In this document: one piece after another, positions 45,920-55,455 of the stretch
Numbering within the stretch: position 1 is the stretch's first letter
How the letters are laid out: each line of letters opens with the position of its first letter
From: Lactococcus allomyrinae
GTDB taxonomy: Bacteria > Bacillota > Bacilli > Lactobacillales > Streptococcaceae
Length of the DNA: 64,000 nucleotides
Direction: 5' to 3'
NCBI RefSeq assembly: GCF_003627095.1
Contig: NZ_CP032627.1
Span: 2,232,001 to 2,296,000 of the forward strand
Program-made: the position numbers and the translations under genes
Notes under the pieces: model-generated
What the model was told of the DNA's origin: nothing
Databases searched by the model: none
The model's input: the letters and a program-made list of their open reading frames with translations, nothing else

Positions 45920-46705
45920 ATGAAAAAGAAACAAATAAAAGCTCTTACTAGTCTAGTTGTTATTATTATTGCTTTGGCAGTAGGGTATTTTGGCTCTGGA
46001 CATTTGAATATTGGTCAAGCACCTACTCAAACAAGCACCGCAGCATCGTCAAGCGAGGTGCTTTCGACGAGTGTTAAGCAGCAGCCTTTAGATTTTAAAA
46101 ATAAAAGACAGATGGTAATGGCTAATACCGATGCGCTTGGTCGAGCGGTGGATTCGCATATACAACTTAAAAATTCACAAGAACCTCATGTGACACGTGA
46201 GCCGTTAAATTATAATCCTGTTGGTTGGCATAATTATGACTTTTATTATAAAAAATCTGATGGTTCAATCGGTAAAATGTGGTTGATGGCAAGAGGTCAT
46301 CTCGTGGGTTATCAATTTTCAGGATTAAATGATGAACCACGGAATTTAGTACCTGAAACAGCTTGGTTTAATGGTGGAAACTATACTGGGATGAATGATA
46401 GTAATACAGCTAGTATGTTATATTACGAAAATCGCTTAGATAGCTGGCTTGCAAATCATCCTAATTATTACCTTGATTATCAAGTCACTCCTCTTTACAA
46501 AGGCAATGAACTTTTGCCGAGACAAATTCGTTTGGCTTATGTAGGTATCGATAAAAACGGTCAGCCTTTAACGATTAAGTTGGGCGGAGGACGTGAAAAA
46601 ACAGGTAATGGTGGCGCAACGGTAGTCGTTCTTGATAATTACGCACCAAACGCTAAAATTAACTATGCTGATGGAACAGCAGTAAATACAGTCAGTCCTA
46701 AATAG
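45920..46705 (+). CDS. membrane-anchored DNA/RNA non-specific endonuclease (EndA-like)
   Basis: 261 residues. Signal anchor at about 7-27, Ser/Thr-rich linker, then a beta-beta-alpha metal nuclease domain. The EndA motif is present as ARGHLVGYQFSG with the catalytic His, followed by NLVPETAWFN and GMNDSNTASMLYYE that hold the metal Asn residues. The usual DRGH has Ala for Asp here. EndA degrades one strand of incoming DNA during pneumococcal transformation and acts as a surface DNase; either role is possible. Promoter geometry indicates a leaderless mRNA. Confidence 0.85.
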   Translation: MKKKQIKALTSLVVIIIALAVGYFGSGHLNIGQAPTQTSTAASSSEVLSTSVKQQPLDFKNKRQMVMANTDALGRAVDSHIQLKNSQEPHVTREPLNYNPVGWHNYDFYYKKSDGSIGKMWLMARGHLVGYQFSGLNDEPRNLVPETAWFNGGNYTGMNDSNTASMLYYENRLDSWLANHPNYYLDYQVTPLYKGNELLPRQIRLAYVGIDKNGQPLTIKLGGGREKTGNGGATVVVLDNYAPNAKINYADGTAVNTVSPK

Positions 46706-46817
46706 ATACTGACAGAAATTTGTCAGTTTCATCAGTGGATAAAAATCCTGTCAGTATGCTGACAGAATTGCCGTAATAAAAAATCAGTCAAAAGACCGAG
46801 TAAATCGGTCTTTTTTA
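46706..46817 (+). terminator. palindrome copies followed by a terminator
   Basis: CTGACAG-AAATT-TGTCAG at about 46710, then CTGTCAGTATGCTGACAG (46748-46765), then AAAGACCGA-GTAAA-TCGGTCTTTTTT (about 46792-46816) as the strong terminator. Confidence 0.8.
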
Positions 46818-46992
46818 CTGTTATAATAAAAATATAGTAAGAATAGTTAGGTAATGAATCATCTTAAATAACAAAAATTACATTAGAAATTTGATAAAAG
46901 AATAACTATTGAGTGATAGAAAGATAAGACTGATACTGTGAGCAGTATATAGAATTAAACTTTCTCACGACATACTCTAAAGGAGAAAATAA

Positions 46993-47208
46993 ATGTTTTT
47001 TGTACTGATTATCTTTTTGGCAGCCTTACTTTTTGTGAGAGGTTTGTTTCATTTTGTATTGCCAGCCTTGTTGATTTTATTGGTTTTGCGCGTGTTTCTG
47101 GGCGGATTAATGTTATTGTTTAGTCCACATTTTATTGGGACAGTGCTTATATTGGCGTTCATCATCTGGTTAGTTAAAGCTAGTCGCGGTGGACGACGTT
47201 ACTATTAG
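46993..47208 (+). CDS. small membrane protein, paralogue 1
   Basis: 71 residues, two to three hydrophobic segments, basic C-terminus (KASRGGRRYY). Unknown family. The middle, LPALLILLVLRVFLGGLMLLFSPHF, closely matches the next gene, so the two arose by duplication. AAAGGAG before the ATG. Confidence 0.65.
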   Translation: MFFVLIIFLAALLFVRGLFHFVLPALLILLVLRVFLGGLMLLFSPHFIGTVLILAFIIWLVKASRGGRRYY

Positions 47209-47241
47209 AAATAGAGCGCGTATGCGTTGGGAGGAAGAATA

Positions 47242-47481
47242 ATGTTTTTAGGCTTTTTATCAGGATTGATTGTTCTTGTAGCGGTTGTTTCTATACTGCT
47301 TGTTGTATTTGGCGTCATTGCCACACAGATTTTCTTTAGATATATTTTGCCAATCCTACTTGTTTTACTTGTCATTCGAATCATTTTTGCTGGGATTATG
47401 CTTCTTTTTAATCCACATTTTTGGATATTTATTGCGATAGTTGCACTTGTCATCTATTTAGTTGGTAAATTTAAAAAATGA
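47242..47481 (+). CDS. small membrane protein, paralogue 2
   Basis: 79 residues, about three membrane segments, with LPILLVLLVIRIIFAGIMLLFNPHF matching paralogue 1. ATG 47242 has GGGAGGAAG before it; an in-frame TTG at 47227 covers that site and is unlikely. Role unknown; such small paired membrane proteins can be envelope-stress components, but nothing here proves that. Confidence 0.65.
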   Translation: MFLGFLSGLIVLVAVVSILLVVFGVIATQIFFRYILPILLVLLVIRIIFAGIMLLFNPHFWIFIAIVALVIYLVGKFKK

Positions 47482-47600
47482 AATTAAGACTTATTTATTG
47501 AGAGTTGAAATTCCCAATAAATTTAGTCGGACGAAATTCGAAATGTAGAGTTGCTTCTCCTTCACTGTCTGGGTGAGGAGGTCAGCACGCACTTGTTTTG
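47480..47600 (+). repeat. structured intergenic element C
   Basis: Begins GAAATTAAGACTTATT, holds TCGGACGAAATTCGA (47527-47541, identical in element B), a CTCC..GGAG-type stem and ends GCACGCACTTGTTTTG (47585-47600, one base from element A). Confidence 0.45.
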
Positions 47601-47637
47601 ATAAAGTTACAATCAGATAAAATATAGAGAAAAATTA

Positions 47638-47671
47638 ATCACTGACAGTCTTTTGCCAGTGATTTTTTATG
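47638..47671 (+). terminator. terminator after the paralogue pair
   Basis: AATCACTG pairs with CAGTGATT, followed by TTTTATG; the loop contains a CTGACAG half site. The remaining 250 bp up to 47921 hold a GTGGTG/CACCAC stem (about 47778-47794) and no gene. Confidence 0.7.
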
Positions 47672-47921
47672 TATTTTATGTTTATAATTTTCCAAGTTTA
47701 TTGAGTGTTATCAAAAAATTTGATATAATTCATTTACTAATACTGTGTGAATGTTATAAAAGTTCAGCATTTACAGTGGTGTTTCCCACCACCTTTGATA
47801 TTAAAGCAGTCTCATGAAACTTGATAAATATTTTATAATCTTTAGAATTAAATGAGTACAATAGTTAGGGCTGCCTCTTTCAACGATTTATAAAAAGTTG
47901 AAAAAAGCAGTGGAGGACATC

Positions 47922-49502
47922 ATGTCAAACGAATATAGAGCACGCTCGTCTCGTCATGAGCGTAGATTATCGCGCCGAGCGAGGAAAGATTTTGATATTG
48001 TAGAAGCTACGGCAGATAAAGTAACTGAAAATTTAGGCGAGCTAGAAGGTCAAAGCCGTGAGAGAATTTCTAGACATACCACTGTAAGTCGTGAAAGTTC
48101 GGGCTTATCAGTGACAGCTATAGCTATTCAAGCTGTGGTATCCTTGCTTCTCGGGCTGAGCTTTTATGCTTTTCCGCTTTGGAATCAGCTTGCGACACCG
48201 CTTCAATCACAAAATCTTTATTCCGGTTTAGCCATGCAACATGGATTGGTTCCTTTTAATGATTTTTATGGTACGGGTGGAACGTTATTTTATGTTCTGA
48301 ACTGGCTTGGAAATTTTGCAGGAAGCACCCTTATTTTATGGATATTAGAAGTTGTCGCCCTGTTTATTAGTGGCATTATAACTTTCCAACTCGTGTTTAA
48401 TCAAACTAAAAGTCAAAATGCAGCTACAATTATCTCAAACTTCACATTGATTATTGTTGCTGGCTTGGCGAGAGGTGGAGATGCTCCGACATTATTTGCG
48501 CTTCCTTTTGCTCTTTGGGCAGTTAAATTCTTGAATGATTATTTCCGAGAAGATTCAACAGATAGAGGATTTATCCGTTTTGGAATGGCTGGTGCAGTAA
48601 CCTTAGTTATTTCACCGATTATGACAATGTTCTTCGTCTTTTCAGCAATTGCGTTGTTGATTTATAATGTTTCTCATCGACGCTTTTGGCACGGTTTCTA
48701 TCAGATGTTAGCAGTTGTTTTAGGGATTTCAATTATAGGCTATTCGGTAGCTTATTATGCACTTAATCAACAAACGCTCTATACTTCGATTGAGCAATCT
48801 GTTTTGATTCCTTTGACTCATTTTGGTCCAACGGATAGTCTTCTACTTACGATTGCTAAGGCACTTGTATTAACTCTGATTTTTGGAATTGTAACAGGTT
48901 TTGTCCAAGGGGTCATCCAAATAAAAAATGCAGGGCGTGCAACAATTTGGTATGCCACATTGTTGGTCGGTACAGTCATTGTGACAACGATGATTATCTT
49001 TGCTCAGACTTTTGATAGCTCTAATCTTCTTGCGGTGTTGCCTTTTACGGTTGTCTTCTCTGGACTCGGTGTTAAGGATGCAGAACAAGTTTTTCTTAAG
49101 TATCTACAAAATCGGTTGTTTGCACCAATTTTAGGGATACTATTTATCATCTCTGCACCATTTGCCTATCACCATTTGAATAACGCAATTTTTACAGAAG
49201 AAAAAGCTATTGCTCAATTTATTCAAGAAAACGGTCAATCAACAGACAGAGTCTATGTACTTGGTGCTGACAAAAACATCAATAATTTGACAAGAAAGGT
49301 TGCCACACTAGATAATGTCCCAGCAGATTATCCAATAAAATTTACTCAGAACTATGACTTAAAGGTTGCAAGTCTTAAAGATAAGTACATCATCATTGAA
49401 GCTGGGCGAGCTGTACCTAAAAATTTGTCTCAATTACTGTCATCAAATTACAAAATAGCACCTTATGCAGGAAAGCATTTCCTTATTTATCAGAAGAAAT
49501 AA
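47922..49502 (+). CDS. polytopic membrane protein, GT-C glycosyltransferase-like
   Basis: 526 residues: a basic cytoplasmic N-terminus (RSSRHERRLSRRARKDF), about ten to eleven membrane segments from residue 55 to 400, and a C-terminal soluble domain of about 110 residues. The first extracellular loop has NDFYGTGGTLFYVLNWLG, like the DFYxxPGPLFY loop of dolichyl-P-sugar dependent GT-C enzymes, so a wall-polymer glycosyltransferase is my best guess. Start at 47922 with GTGGAGGA before it. Confidence 0.6.
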   Translation: MSNEYRARSSRHERRLSRRARKDFDIVEATADKVTENLGELEGQSRERISRHTTVSRESSGLSVTAIAIQAVVSLLLGLSFYAFPLWNQLATPLQSQNLYSGLAMQHGLVPFNDFYGTGGTLFYVLNWLGNFAGSTLILWILEVVALFISGIITFQLVFNQTKSQNAATIISNFTLIIVAGLARGGDAPTLFALPFALWAVKFLNDYFREDSTDRGFIRFGMAGAVTLVISPIMTMFFVFSAIALLIYNVSHRRFWHGFYQMLAVVLGISIIGYSVAYYALNQQTLYTSIEQSVLIPLTHFGPTDSLLLTIAKALVLTLIFGIVTGFVQGVIQIKNAGRATIWYATLLVGTVIVTTMIIFAQTFDSSNLLAVLPFTVVFSGLGVKDAEQVFLKYLQNRLFAPILGILFIISAPFAYHHLNNAIFTEEKAIAQFIQENGQSTDRVYVLGADKNINNLTRKVATLDNVPADYPIKFTQNYDLKVASLKDKYIIIEAGRAVPKNLSQLLSSNYKIAPYAGKHFLIYQKK

Positions 49503-49613
49503 GAACTTGTCAGTACTACGAATCAACTTGCGACTTTAGTCGTTTAGCGAGAGCGTACATTCGAGCACCAAAGGTGCGAAAATGACAGAAAAATTTGTCA
49601 GAAACAGCGTCAT

Positions 49614-49668
49614 AAAGTTTGCATAGCAACATTAATTTGTTGTTGCTTTTTACAACGAATTAGCTATA
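49614..49668 (+). repeat. BOX-like 55-bp repeat, copy 2
   Basis: Matches 60256-60310 at 42 of 55 positions. Core AATTTGTTGTTG, T run, ACAACGAATTAG, TATA. The 110 bp before it also contain GCACC-AAA-GGTGC and two TGTCAG/TGACAG half sites. It ends 20 bp before the aminotransferase start. Confidence 0.65.
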
Positions 49669-49690
49669 GTATCTGGAATCGAGGTTAACC

Positions 49691-50905
49691 ATGAAAGAGT
49701 TCGAAAAATCACATAAGTTAGATAATGTTAGCTACGATATTCGTGGCCCAGTACTTGATGAGGCACAGAGAATGCGAGCCAATGGTGAAAAAATCTTGCG
49801 TCTAAATACGGGAAATCCCGCAGAATTTGGTTTTTTGGCACCTGATGAGGTGATTCGTGATTTAATTCAAAACGCAGTGGAGAGTGAGGGTTACTCTGAC
49901 TCAAAAGGAATTTTTTCTGCGCGTAAAGCTATTATGCAGTATTGTCAGATTAAAGGCTTTCCAAATGTTGATGTTGATGATATTTATACGGGAAATGGTG
50001 TTTCTGAACTCATTGTAATGAGTATGCAAGGTTTGCTTGACACAGGTGATGAAGTGCTTATTCCTATGCCTGATTATCCACTTTGGACAGCATCGGTTAG
50101 CTTAGCTGGTGGTAAAGCTGTGCATTATGTATGTGATGAGCAGGCAGGCTGGTTCCCAGATATTGATGATATTAAATCAAAAATCACAAACAATACAAAA
50201 GCGATTGTCCTAATCAATCCCAATAATCCGACAGGCGCGCTTTATTCTAAAGAATTATTACTAGAAATTGTGCAGATTGCTCGTGAACATGATTTGATTA
50301 TCTTTTCTGATGAAATCTACGACCGATTAGTGATGGATGGTGCTACTCATGTGCCGATTGCAAGTCTTGCTCCAGATGTTTTCGTGGTCACAATGAATGG
50401 TCTTTCAAAATCCCATCGAATTGCAGGTTTCCGTGTGGGCTGGATGGTTTTATCAGGTGATAAATCTCATGTTAAGGGTTATATTGAAGGGCTGAATATG
50501 CTTGCTTCAATGCGACTTTGTTCAAATGTTTTGGCACAGTCTGTTGTTCAGACTTCACTCGGAGGCACTCAGTCTGTTGATAAGTTACTTTTACCTGGTG
50601 GACGTATTTATGAACAGCGTGAATTTATTTATAACGCTATCAATGCTATTCCTGGACTATCGGCAGTCAAGCCACAAGCTGCATTCTATATCTTCCCAAA
50701 GATTGACCGTGAAATGTACCGAATTGACAATGACGAACAGTTTGTACTAGATTTTTTGAAACAAGAGAAAATTTTGTTAGTACACGGGCGAGGCTTCAAC
50801 TGGAATCAACCAGACCATTTCCGGATTGTTTATTTGCCTAGAGTTGATGAACTGGCAGAAATTCAAGAAAAAATGGAACGTTTTTTGCACCAATATAGAA
50901 GATGA
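49691..50905 (+). CDS. class I/II aminotransferase (AlaT/AlaA-like)
   Basis: 404 residues, fold-type I PLP enzyme. NPNNPTGALY near 175, Tyr of SDEIYDRLV, and the PLP Lys in MNGLSKSHRIAGFRVGW near 238. Sequence type and its place directly before codY match the alanine aminotransferase found at this position in lactococci and streptococci. Links alanine/pyruvate and glutamate pools. Ends in a terminator. Confidence 0.9.
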   Translation: MKEFEKSHKLDNVSYDIRGPVLDEAQRMRANGEKILRLNTGNPAEFGFLAPDEVIRDLIQNAVESEGYSDSKGIFSARKAIMQYCQIKGFPNVDVDDIYTGNGVSELIVMSMQGLLDTGDEVLIPMPDYPLWTASVSLAGGKAVHYVCDEQAGWFPDIDDIKSKITNNTKAIVLINPNNPTGALYSKELLLEIVQIAREHDLIIFSDEIYDRLVMDGATHVPIASLAPDVFVVTMNGLSKSHRIAGFRVGWMVLSGDKSHVKGYIEGLNMLASMRLCSNVLAQSVVQTSLGGTQSVDKLLLPGGRIYEQREFIYNAINAIPGLSAVKPQAAFYIFPKIDREMYRIDNDEQFVLDFLKQEKILLVHGRGFNWNQPDHFRIVYLPRVDELAEIQEKMERFLHQYRR

Positions 50906-50918
50906 AAGCCGATTATGA

Positions 50919-50949
50919 GATGTATGAAAGATTCATACGTCTTTTTTAT
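50919..50949 (+). terminator. terminator of the aminotransferase gene
   Basis: AGATGTATGAA and TTCATACGTCT pair (one wobble) around AGA, followed by seven T-rich bases. Confidence 0.85.
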
Positions 50950-50956
50950 TGATGAT

Positions 50957-51005
50957 AATTTTCTGACAAATTTTTATTGTTTTTATCTATGTTTTATGTT
51001 ATACT
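50957..51005 (+). promoter_or_regulatory. codY promoter with CodY box
   Basis: AATTTTCTGACAAAT (50957-50971) differs from the CodY consensus AATTTTCWGAAAATT at two positions and lies just before the -35 region TTGTTT, with TATACT 17 bp on. This fits the known autoregulation of codY in lactococci. Confidence 0.7.
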
Positions 51006-51059
51006 GATTATGAAAAATTTTGTATAAAGACAAGAATCTAAAAAAACTAGGAGAACAAA

Positions 51060-51848
51060 GTGGCTACATTACTTGAAAAAACACGTAAAATCACTGCGAT
51101 TTTGCAAGATGGAGTGACTGATTTGCAGCAGGAACTTCCATACAATAGCATGACTGAACGTTTAGCAAATGTCATTGACTGTAATGCCTGTGTGATTAAT
51201 ACGAAGGGCGAGTTACTTGGTTACTCACTACCTTACAATACTAATAACGAACGTGTTGACCAATTTTTCTATGACCGTAAGTTACCTGATGAATATGTTC
51301 GGGCTGCGGTTCGTATTTATGATACAATGGCAAATGTTCCAGTTGACAAGCCTTTAGCGATTTTCCCAGAAGAAGTGCTCAGTAATTTCCCTGATGGAGT
51401 GACAACTTTGGCACCAATCTATGGTTCTGGTATGCGTTTAGGTACGTTTATCATGTGGCGTGAAGATGGTGAGTTTACGGATGATGACCTTATTTTGGTT
51501 GAGTTGGCAACAACAGTTATTGGTGTTCAACTTTCAAATCTCAAACTTGAACAAATGGAAGAAAATATCCGTAAGGATACAATGGCTACAATGGCAGTCA
51601 ATACGCTTTCTTATTCAGAGATGAAAGCTGTTAAAGCGATTATTGAAGAGCTTGACGGTGAAGAAGGCCACGTTATTGCTTCTGTCATTGCTGACAAAAT
51701 TGGAATTACACGTTCTGTCATTGTCAACGCTTTGCGTAAGCTTGAATCTGCAGGTGTTATTGAATCTCGTTCGCTAGGTATGAAAGGAACTTACCTTAAA
51801 GTTCTCAACACAGGTTTATTTGATAAACTTGCTGGACGTAACTTCTAA
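51060..51848 (+). CDS. codY: global nutritional regulator CodY
   Basis: 262 residues from GTG, preceded by TAGGAG. N-terminal GAF domain (about 1-155) that senses branched-chain amino acids (GTP-independent in lactococci) and C-terminal winged helix (about 185-260; [42 protein letters not shown]). Represses amino acid and peptide uptake genes in rich medium. Located between the aminotransferase and gatCAB as in related genomes. Confidence 0.97.
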   Translation: MATLLEKTRKITAILQDGVTDLQQELPYNSMTERLANVIDCNACVINTKGELLGYSLPYNTNNERVDQFFYDRKLPDEYVRAAVRIYDTMANVPVDKPLAIFPEEVLSNFPDGVTTLAPIYGSGMRLGTFIMWREDGEFTDDDLILVELATTVIGVQLSNLKLEQMEENIRKDTMATMAVNTLSYSEMKAVKAIIEELDGEEGHVIASVIADKIGITRSVIVNALRKLESAGVIESRSLGMKGTYLKVLNTGLFDKLAGRNF

Positions 51849-51865
51849 CTTAAAGCTTAAATCTG

Positions 51866-51898
51866 AAAACTCTGCCTTGAAATGGTCAGAGTTTTTTG
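51866..51898 (+). terminator. terminator of codY
   Basis: AAAACTCTG (51866-51874) and CAGAGTTTT (51887-51895) followed by more T. Confidence 0.85.
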
Positions 51899-51921
51899 TT
51901 ATTTGATTAAGAAGAATATCT

Positions 51922-51966
51922 CTGTCAGTGCTGACAGAAAATTTTACTTTGTCAGCATACTGACAA
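51922..51966. repeat. two palindrome copies before gatC
   Basis: CTGTCAGTGCTGACAG (51922-51937) and TTGTCAGCATACTGACAA (51949-51966) only 11 bp apart, followed by CTGTCAA. They lie between the codY terminator and the gatC promoter. Confidence 0.8.
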
Positions 51967-52034
51967 ACCTGTCAAACTGTGGATTTTTTGGTATAATTAA
52001 CAAGAATATACTCTTTGAAAATGGAGATTAAAAG

Positions 52035-52340
52035 ATGAGTCAAATTACAGAGGAGCAAGTCAAGCACGTGGCGCTTTTGTCAAAGCTTGAGTTCTCGGAA
52101 GAAGAAGTGTCAGATTTCACGGCAACTTTTGGAAAAATCATTGACATGGTTGAAATGCTGGATGAAGTAGATACTGCGGGTATTTCTTTTACTATGAATG
52201 TGGCAGATAATCTGAACTTTATGCGTGAAGATGTGGCAGAGGAAGGTGTTGATCGGGACAAATTAATGGCTGCTGTGCCTGAAAAACAAGACGGATTTAT
52301 CAAAGTCCCTGCCATGCTTTCTGACGGAGGTGATGCATAA
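52035..52340 (+). CDS. gatC: aspartyl/glutamyl-tRNA amidotransferase subunit C
   Basis: 101 residues. Small linker subunit that wraps GatA and Gat[50 protein letters not shown] is the family N-terminal half. GGAG before the ATG. Ten-base overlap region and a GGAGGTGA in its last codons serve gatA. The complex makes Gln-tRNA(Gln) and often Asn-tRNA(Asn) from mischarged tRNA. Confidence 0.95.
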   Translation: MSQITEEQVKHVALLSKLEFSEEEVSDFTATFGKIIDMVEMLDEVDTAGISFTMNVADNLNFMREDVAEEGVDRDKLMAAVPEKQDGFIKVPAMLSDGGDA

Positions 52341-52341
52341 A

Positions 52342-53808
52342 ATGTCATACAACAACAAAACAATCAAAGAATTACACCAACTTTTGCTCAATAAGGAATT
52401 GTCAGTCGTTGAGCTGACACAATCCGTACTGACAGACATCGAAAAACGTGAGCCTGTCATTGACGCATTTCTGTCAGTAAATATCGATGCAGCCTTGTCA
52501 CAAGCTGCGGCGATTGATGCACGTGGAGTAAATCCAGAAGTACTGACAGACGGTATTTCTATCGGTGTCAAAGATAATATCGTAACAGAAGGACTTGAGA
52601 CAACGGCTGCATCAAAAATTCTTGGTGGTTGGATTCCTCCGTATAATGCAACAGTGGCTGATAAATTAGCTGAAAATGGTTTAATCACTATTGGTAAGCT
52701 TAACATGGACGAATTTGCCATGGGTGGCTCAGGTGAAAATTCATCGGTAAAACCAACAAAAAATGCTTGGAATCAAACAAAAGTACCAGGTGGTTCTTCA
52801 TCAGGTTCAGCTGCGTCAGTAGCATCTGGAGAGGTTCGCTTATCGCTTGGTTCAGACACAGGTGGCTCAATTCGTCAGCCAGCCGCTTTCAACGGAATTG
52901 TTGGCTTGAAACCTACCTACGGTCGGGTCAGCCGTTTTGGACTCATTGCTTTTGCTTCATCTTTAGACCAAATCGGACCTCTTACGCCAACAGTCGAAGA
53001 AAATGCTCAGTTGCTAAATGTTATCTCTGGTTTTGATAAAAATGATGGTACCTCATCAAACATTGCAGTACCTGACTTTACAAGCAAGATTGGTCAAGAC
53101 ATAAAAGGCATGAAGATTGCTTTGCCAAGAGAATATTTTGGTGAAGGCATTGATGAAAAAGTCAAGGAACAAATTTTGGCAGCAGCTAAACATTTGGAAA
53201 AATTGGGCGCTATTGTTGAAGAAGTCAGTCTGCCACACAGTAAATATGGAGTCGCTGTATATTACATCATCGCTTCATCTGAAGCCAGCTCAAACTTGCA
53301 ACGCTTTGACGGGATTCGCTATGGCTATCGTGCGCAAGATATTAATAATCTTGAGGAACTTTATGTCAAGTCTCGCTCTGAAGGTTTTGGTCCGGAGGTT
53401 CAACGTCGGATTATGCTGGGGACGTTTAGTCTTTCTGCGGGTTCTTATGATAAGCATTTCAAGAAGGCAGGACAGGTTCGTACGCTGATCATCAATGATT
53501 TTGCTAAGGTTTTTGAGAATTATGATTTGATTTTAGGTCCTACTGCGCCAACACCTGCTTGGGATTTGGGGGCGCGCATCGACGACCCTATTGCTATGTA
53601 TCTAGCAGATTTATTGACTATTCCAGTTAATTTAGCTGGTTTACCTGGGATTTCGATTCCTGCTGGATTTGTGGACGGTTTACCTGTCGGTATGCAGTTG
53701 ATTGGTAAACGTTACGACGAAGAAACGATTTATCAAGTCGCTAGCGCATTTGAAGCCACGACAGACTTTCACAAACATCTGCCTGTGATTTTTGGAGGCA
53801 CGAAATAA
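52342..53808 (+). CDS. gatA: aspartyl/glutamyl-tRNA amidotransferase subunit A
   Basis: 488 residues from ATG 52342 ([15 protein letters not shown]). Amidase-signature subunit that releases ammonia from glutamine. Catalytic triad Lys in IGVKDNI, cis-Ser in [13 protein letters not shown] and nucleophile region [14 protein letters not shown] are all present. Contains several TGTCAG/CTGACA half sites in the first 200 bp, encoding [13 protein letters not shown]. Follows gatC by one base. Confidence 0.96.
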   Translation: MSYNNKTIKELHQLLLNKELSVVELTQSVLTDIEKREPVIDAFLSVNIDAALSQAAAIDARGVNPEVLTDGISIGVKDNIVTEGLETTAASKILGGWIPPYNATVADKLAENGLITIGKLNMDEFAMGGSGENSSVKPTKNAWNQTKVPGGSSSGSAASVASGEVRLSLGSDTGGSIRQPAAFNGIVGLKPTYGRVSRFGLIAFASSLDQIGPLTPTVEENAQLLNVISGFDKNDGTSSNIAVPDFTSKIGQDIKGMKIALPREYFGEGIDEKVKEQILAAAKHLEKLGAIVEEVSLPHSKYGVAVYYIIASSEASSNLQRFDGIRYGYRAQDINNLEELYVKSRSEGFGPEVQRRIMLGTFSLSAGSYDKHFKKAGQVRTLIINDFAKVFENYDLILGPTAPTPAWDLGARIDDPIAMYLADLLTIPVNLAGLPGISIPAGFVDGLPVGMQLIGKRYDEETIYQVASAFEATTDFHKHLPVIFGGTK

Positions 53809-53809
53809 T

Positions 53810-55243
53810 ATGAACTTTGAAATAGTAATCGGACTTGAAGTCCACGTTGAATTGAATACAAACTCAAAAATCTTTAGTCCAGCTTCCACAAAATTCGGTG
53901 GCGACCCTAATACCAATACAAATGTGATTGATTGGTCATTACCGGGGGTATTGCCTGTCATGAATAAAGGTGTGATTGAGGCTGGGATTAAGGCGGCACT
54001 CGCTTTAAACATGGATATTCATAAGTCCATGCATTTTGACCGTAAGAACTACTTTTATCCAGATAACCCAAAAGCTTACCAAATTTCTCAGTTTGACGAG
54101 CCGATTGGCTATAATGGCTCGATTGAGATTGAGCTAGAAGACGGACATAAGGCAACTATCCGTATTGAACGCGCTCACCTCGAAGAAGATGCAGGTAAAA
54201 ACACGCACGGCACGGACGGCTATTCTTACGTTGACCTCAATCGTCAGGGTGTGCCTTTGATTGAGATCGTTTCTGAGGCGGATATGCGCACACCTGAAGA
54301 AGCTTATGCGTATCTAACGGCACTTAAAGAAGCTATCCTTTACACTGGTATTTCCGATGTCAAGATGGAGGAAGGCTCTATGCGCTGTGATGCCAATGTC
54401 AGCTTACGTCCTTACGGTCAAGAAGCTTTTGGTGTCAAGACTGAGGTCAAAAATATGAACTCATTTTCTAATGTAAAAAAAGCATTGGATTTTGAAGTGG
54501 CGAGACAAGAAAAAATCTTGCGCACCGGTGGTGAAATTCGCCAAGAAACGCGTCGTTTTAACGACAAGACGGGTGAAACTATCCTTATGCGAGTTAAAGA
54601 AGGAGCCTCTGATTATCGCTATTTCCCAGAGCCTGATGTACCACATTTTGAGATTTCTGACGAGTGGATTGCTGCTATGAAGGCTGAACTGCCTTTGACC
54701 GCAAAGGCACGTCGTACCCATTATATCAATGATTTGGGCTTGTCAGATTATGATGCGCGCCAGTTAACTGCGACCAAAGAAGTCTCTGACTTCTTTGATG
54801 AAGCCGTAAAATTTGACACCGATGCTAAATTAGTATCCAACTGGCTTCAGGGTGAAGTAGCGCAATATCTTAATAGTGAGAAAAAAGAATTGCATGAGAT
54901 TGCTTTGACTCCAGAAAATCTTACTGAAATGATTCGGTTGATAGCTGACGGGACAATTTCATCAAAAATTGCCAAAAAAGTCTTTATTGAATTGGCGAAA
55001 AATGGTGGTTCAGCGGAAGAATTTGTTAAAAAAGCGGGACTTGTGCAGATTTCTGATCCAGCTATTTTGATTCCAATTATCCAAGAAGTTTTTGCAAATA
55101 ATGAAAAATCTGTTGGTGATTATAGAGCTGGAAAACAAAATGCTGCTAAAGCACTTGTCGGACAGCTCATGAAAGCAACAAAAGGCCAAGCTAATCCAAG
55201 TGTGGCACAAAAATTACTTTACGAAGAGTTAGATAATTTTTGA
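53810..55243 (+). CDS. gatB: aspartyl/glutamyl-tRNA amidotransferase subunit B
   Basis: 477 residues from ATG 53810 ([24 protein letters not shown]). Kinase-like subunit that activates the mischarged amino acid: [29 protein letters not shown] and [11 protein letters not shown] are typical. C-terminal YqeY-like tail domain ([17 protein letters not shown]...[14 protein letters not shown]) binds tRNA. One base after gatA. Confidence 0.96.
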   Translation: MNFEIVIGLEVHVELNTNSKIFSPASTKFGGDPNTNTNVIDWSLPGVLPVMNKGVIEAGIKAALALNMDIHKSMHFDRKNYFYPDNPKAYQISQFDEPIGYNGSIEIELEDGHKATIRIERAHLEEDAGKNTHGTDGYSYVDLNRQGVPLIEIVSEADMRTPEEAYAYLTALKEAILYTGISDVKMEEGSMRCDANVSLRPYGQEAFGVKTEVKNMNSFSNVKKALDFEVARQEKILRTGGEIRQETRRFNDKTGETILMRVKEGASDYRYFPEPDVPHFEISDEWIAAMKAELPLTAKARRTHYINDLGLSDYDARQLTATKEVSDFFDEAVKFDTDAKLVSNWLQGEVAQYLNSEKKELHEIALTPENLTEMIRLIADGTISSKIAKKVFIELAKNGGSAEEFVKKAGLVQISDPAILIPIIQEVFANNEKSVGDYRAGKQNAAKALVGQLMKATKGQANPSVAQKLLYEELDNF

Positions 55244-55251
55244 CAAAAAAT

Positions 55252-55277
55252 AAAAGTGGGCTGATGCCTGCTTTTTT
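55252..55277 (+). terminator. terminator of gatCAB
   Basis: AAAAGTGGGC and GCCTGCTTTT pair (two wobbles) around TGAT, followed by TTC. Confidence 0.75.
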
Positions 55278-55290
55278 CTCAAAGGAGATA

Positions 55291-55307
55291 GAAAGGAATT
55301 GAGTTCG
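55291..55307 (+). repeat. 17-bp intergenic repeat, copy 3
   Basis: GAAAGGAATTGAGTTCG, identical to the copy at 5643-5659 on the other strand. Confidence 0.6.
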
Positions 55308-55455
55308 TCCCCCTTGAAGGGAGTGAAGAAAGATAAAATGGAGCCTGAGCTATGCTCAGAATCTGTGTCGATTATTTATTGGCTTATTTATACGCTAATA
55401 CGTAAAGAGTCAAATGGCATTTTTCATCTCTTCAGAACAGTCGGGCTCATATCTT

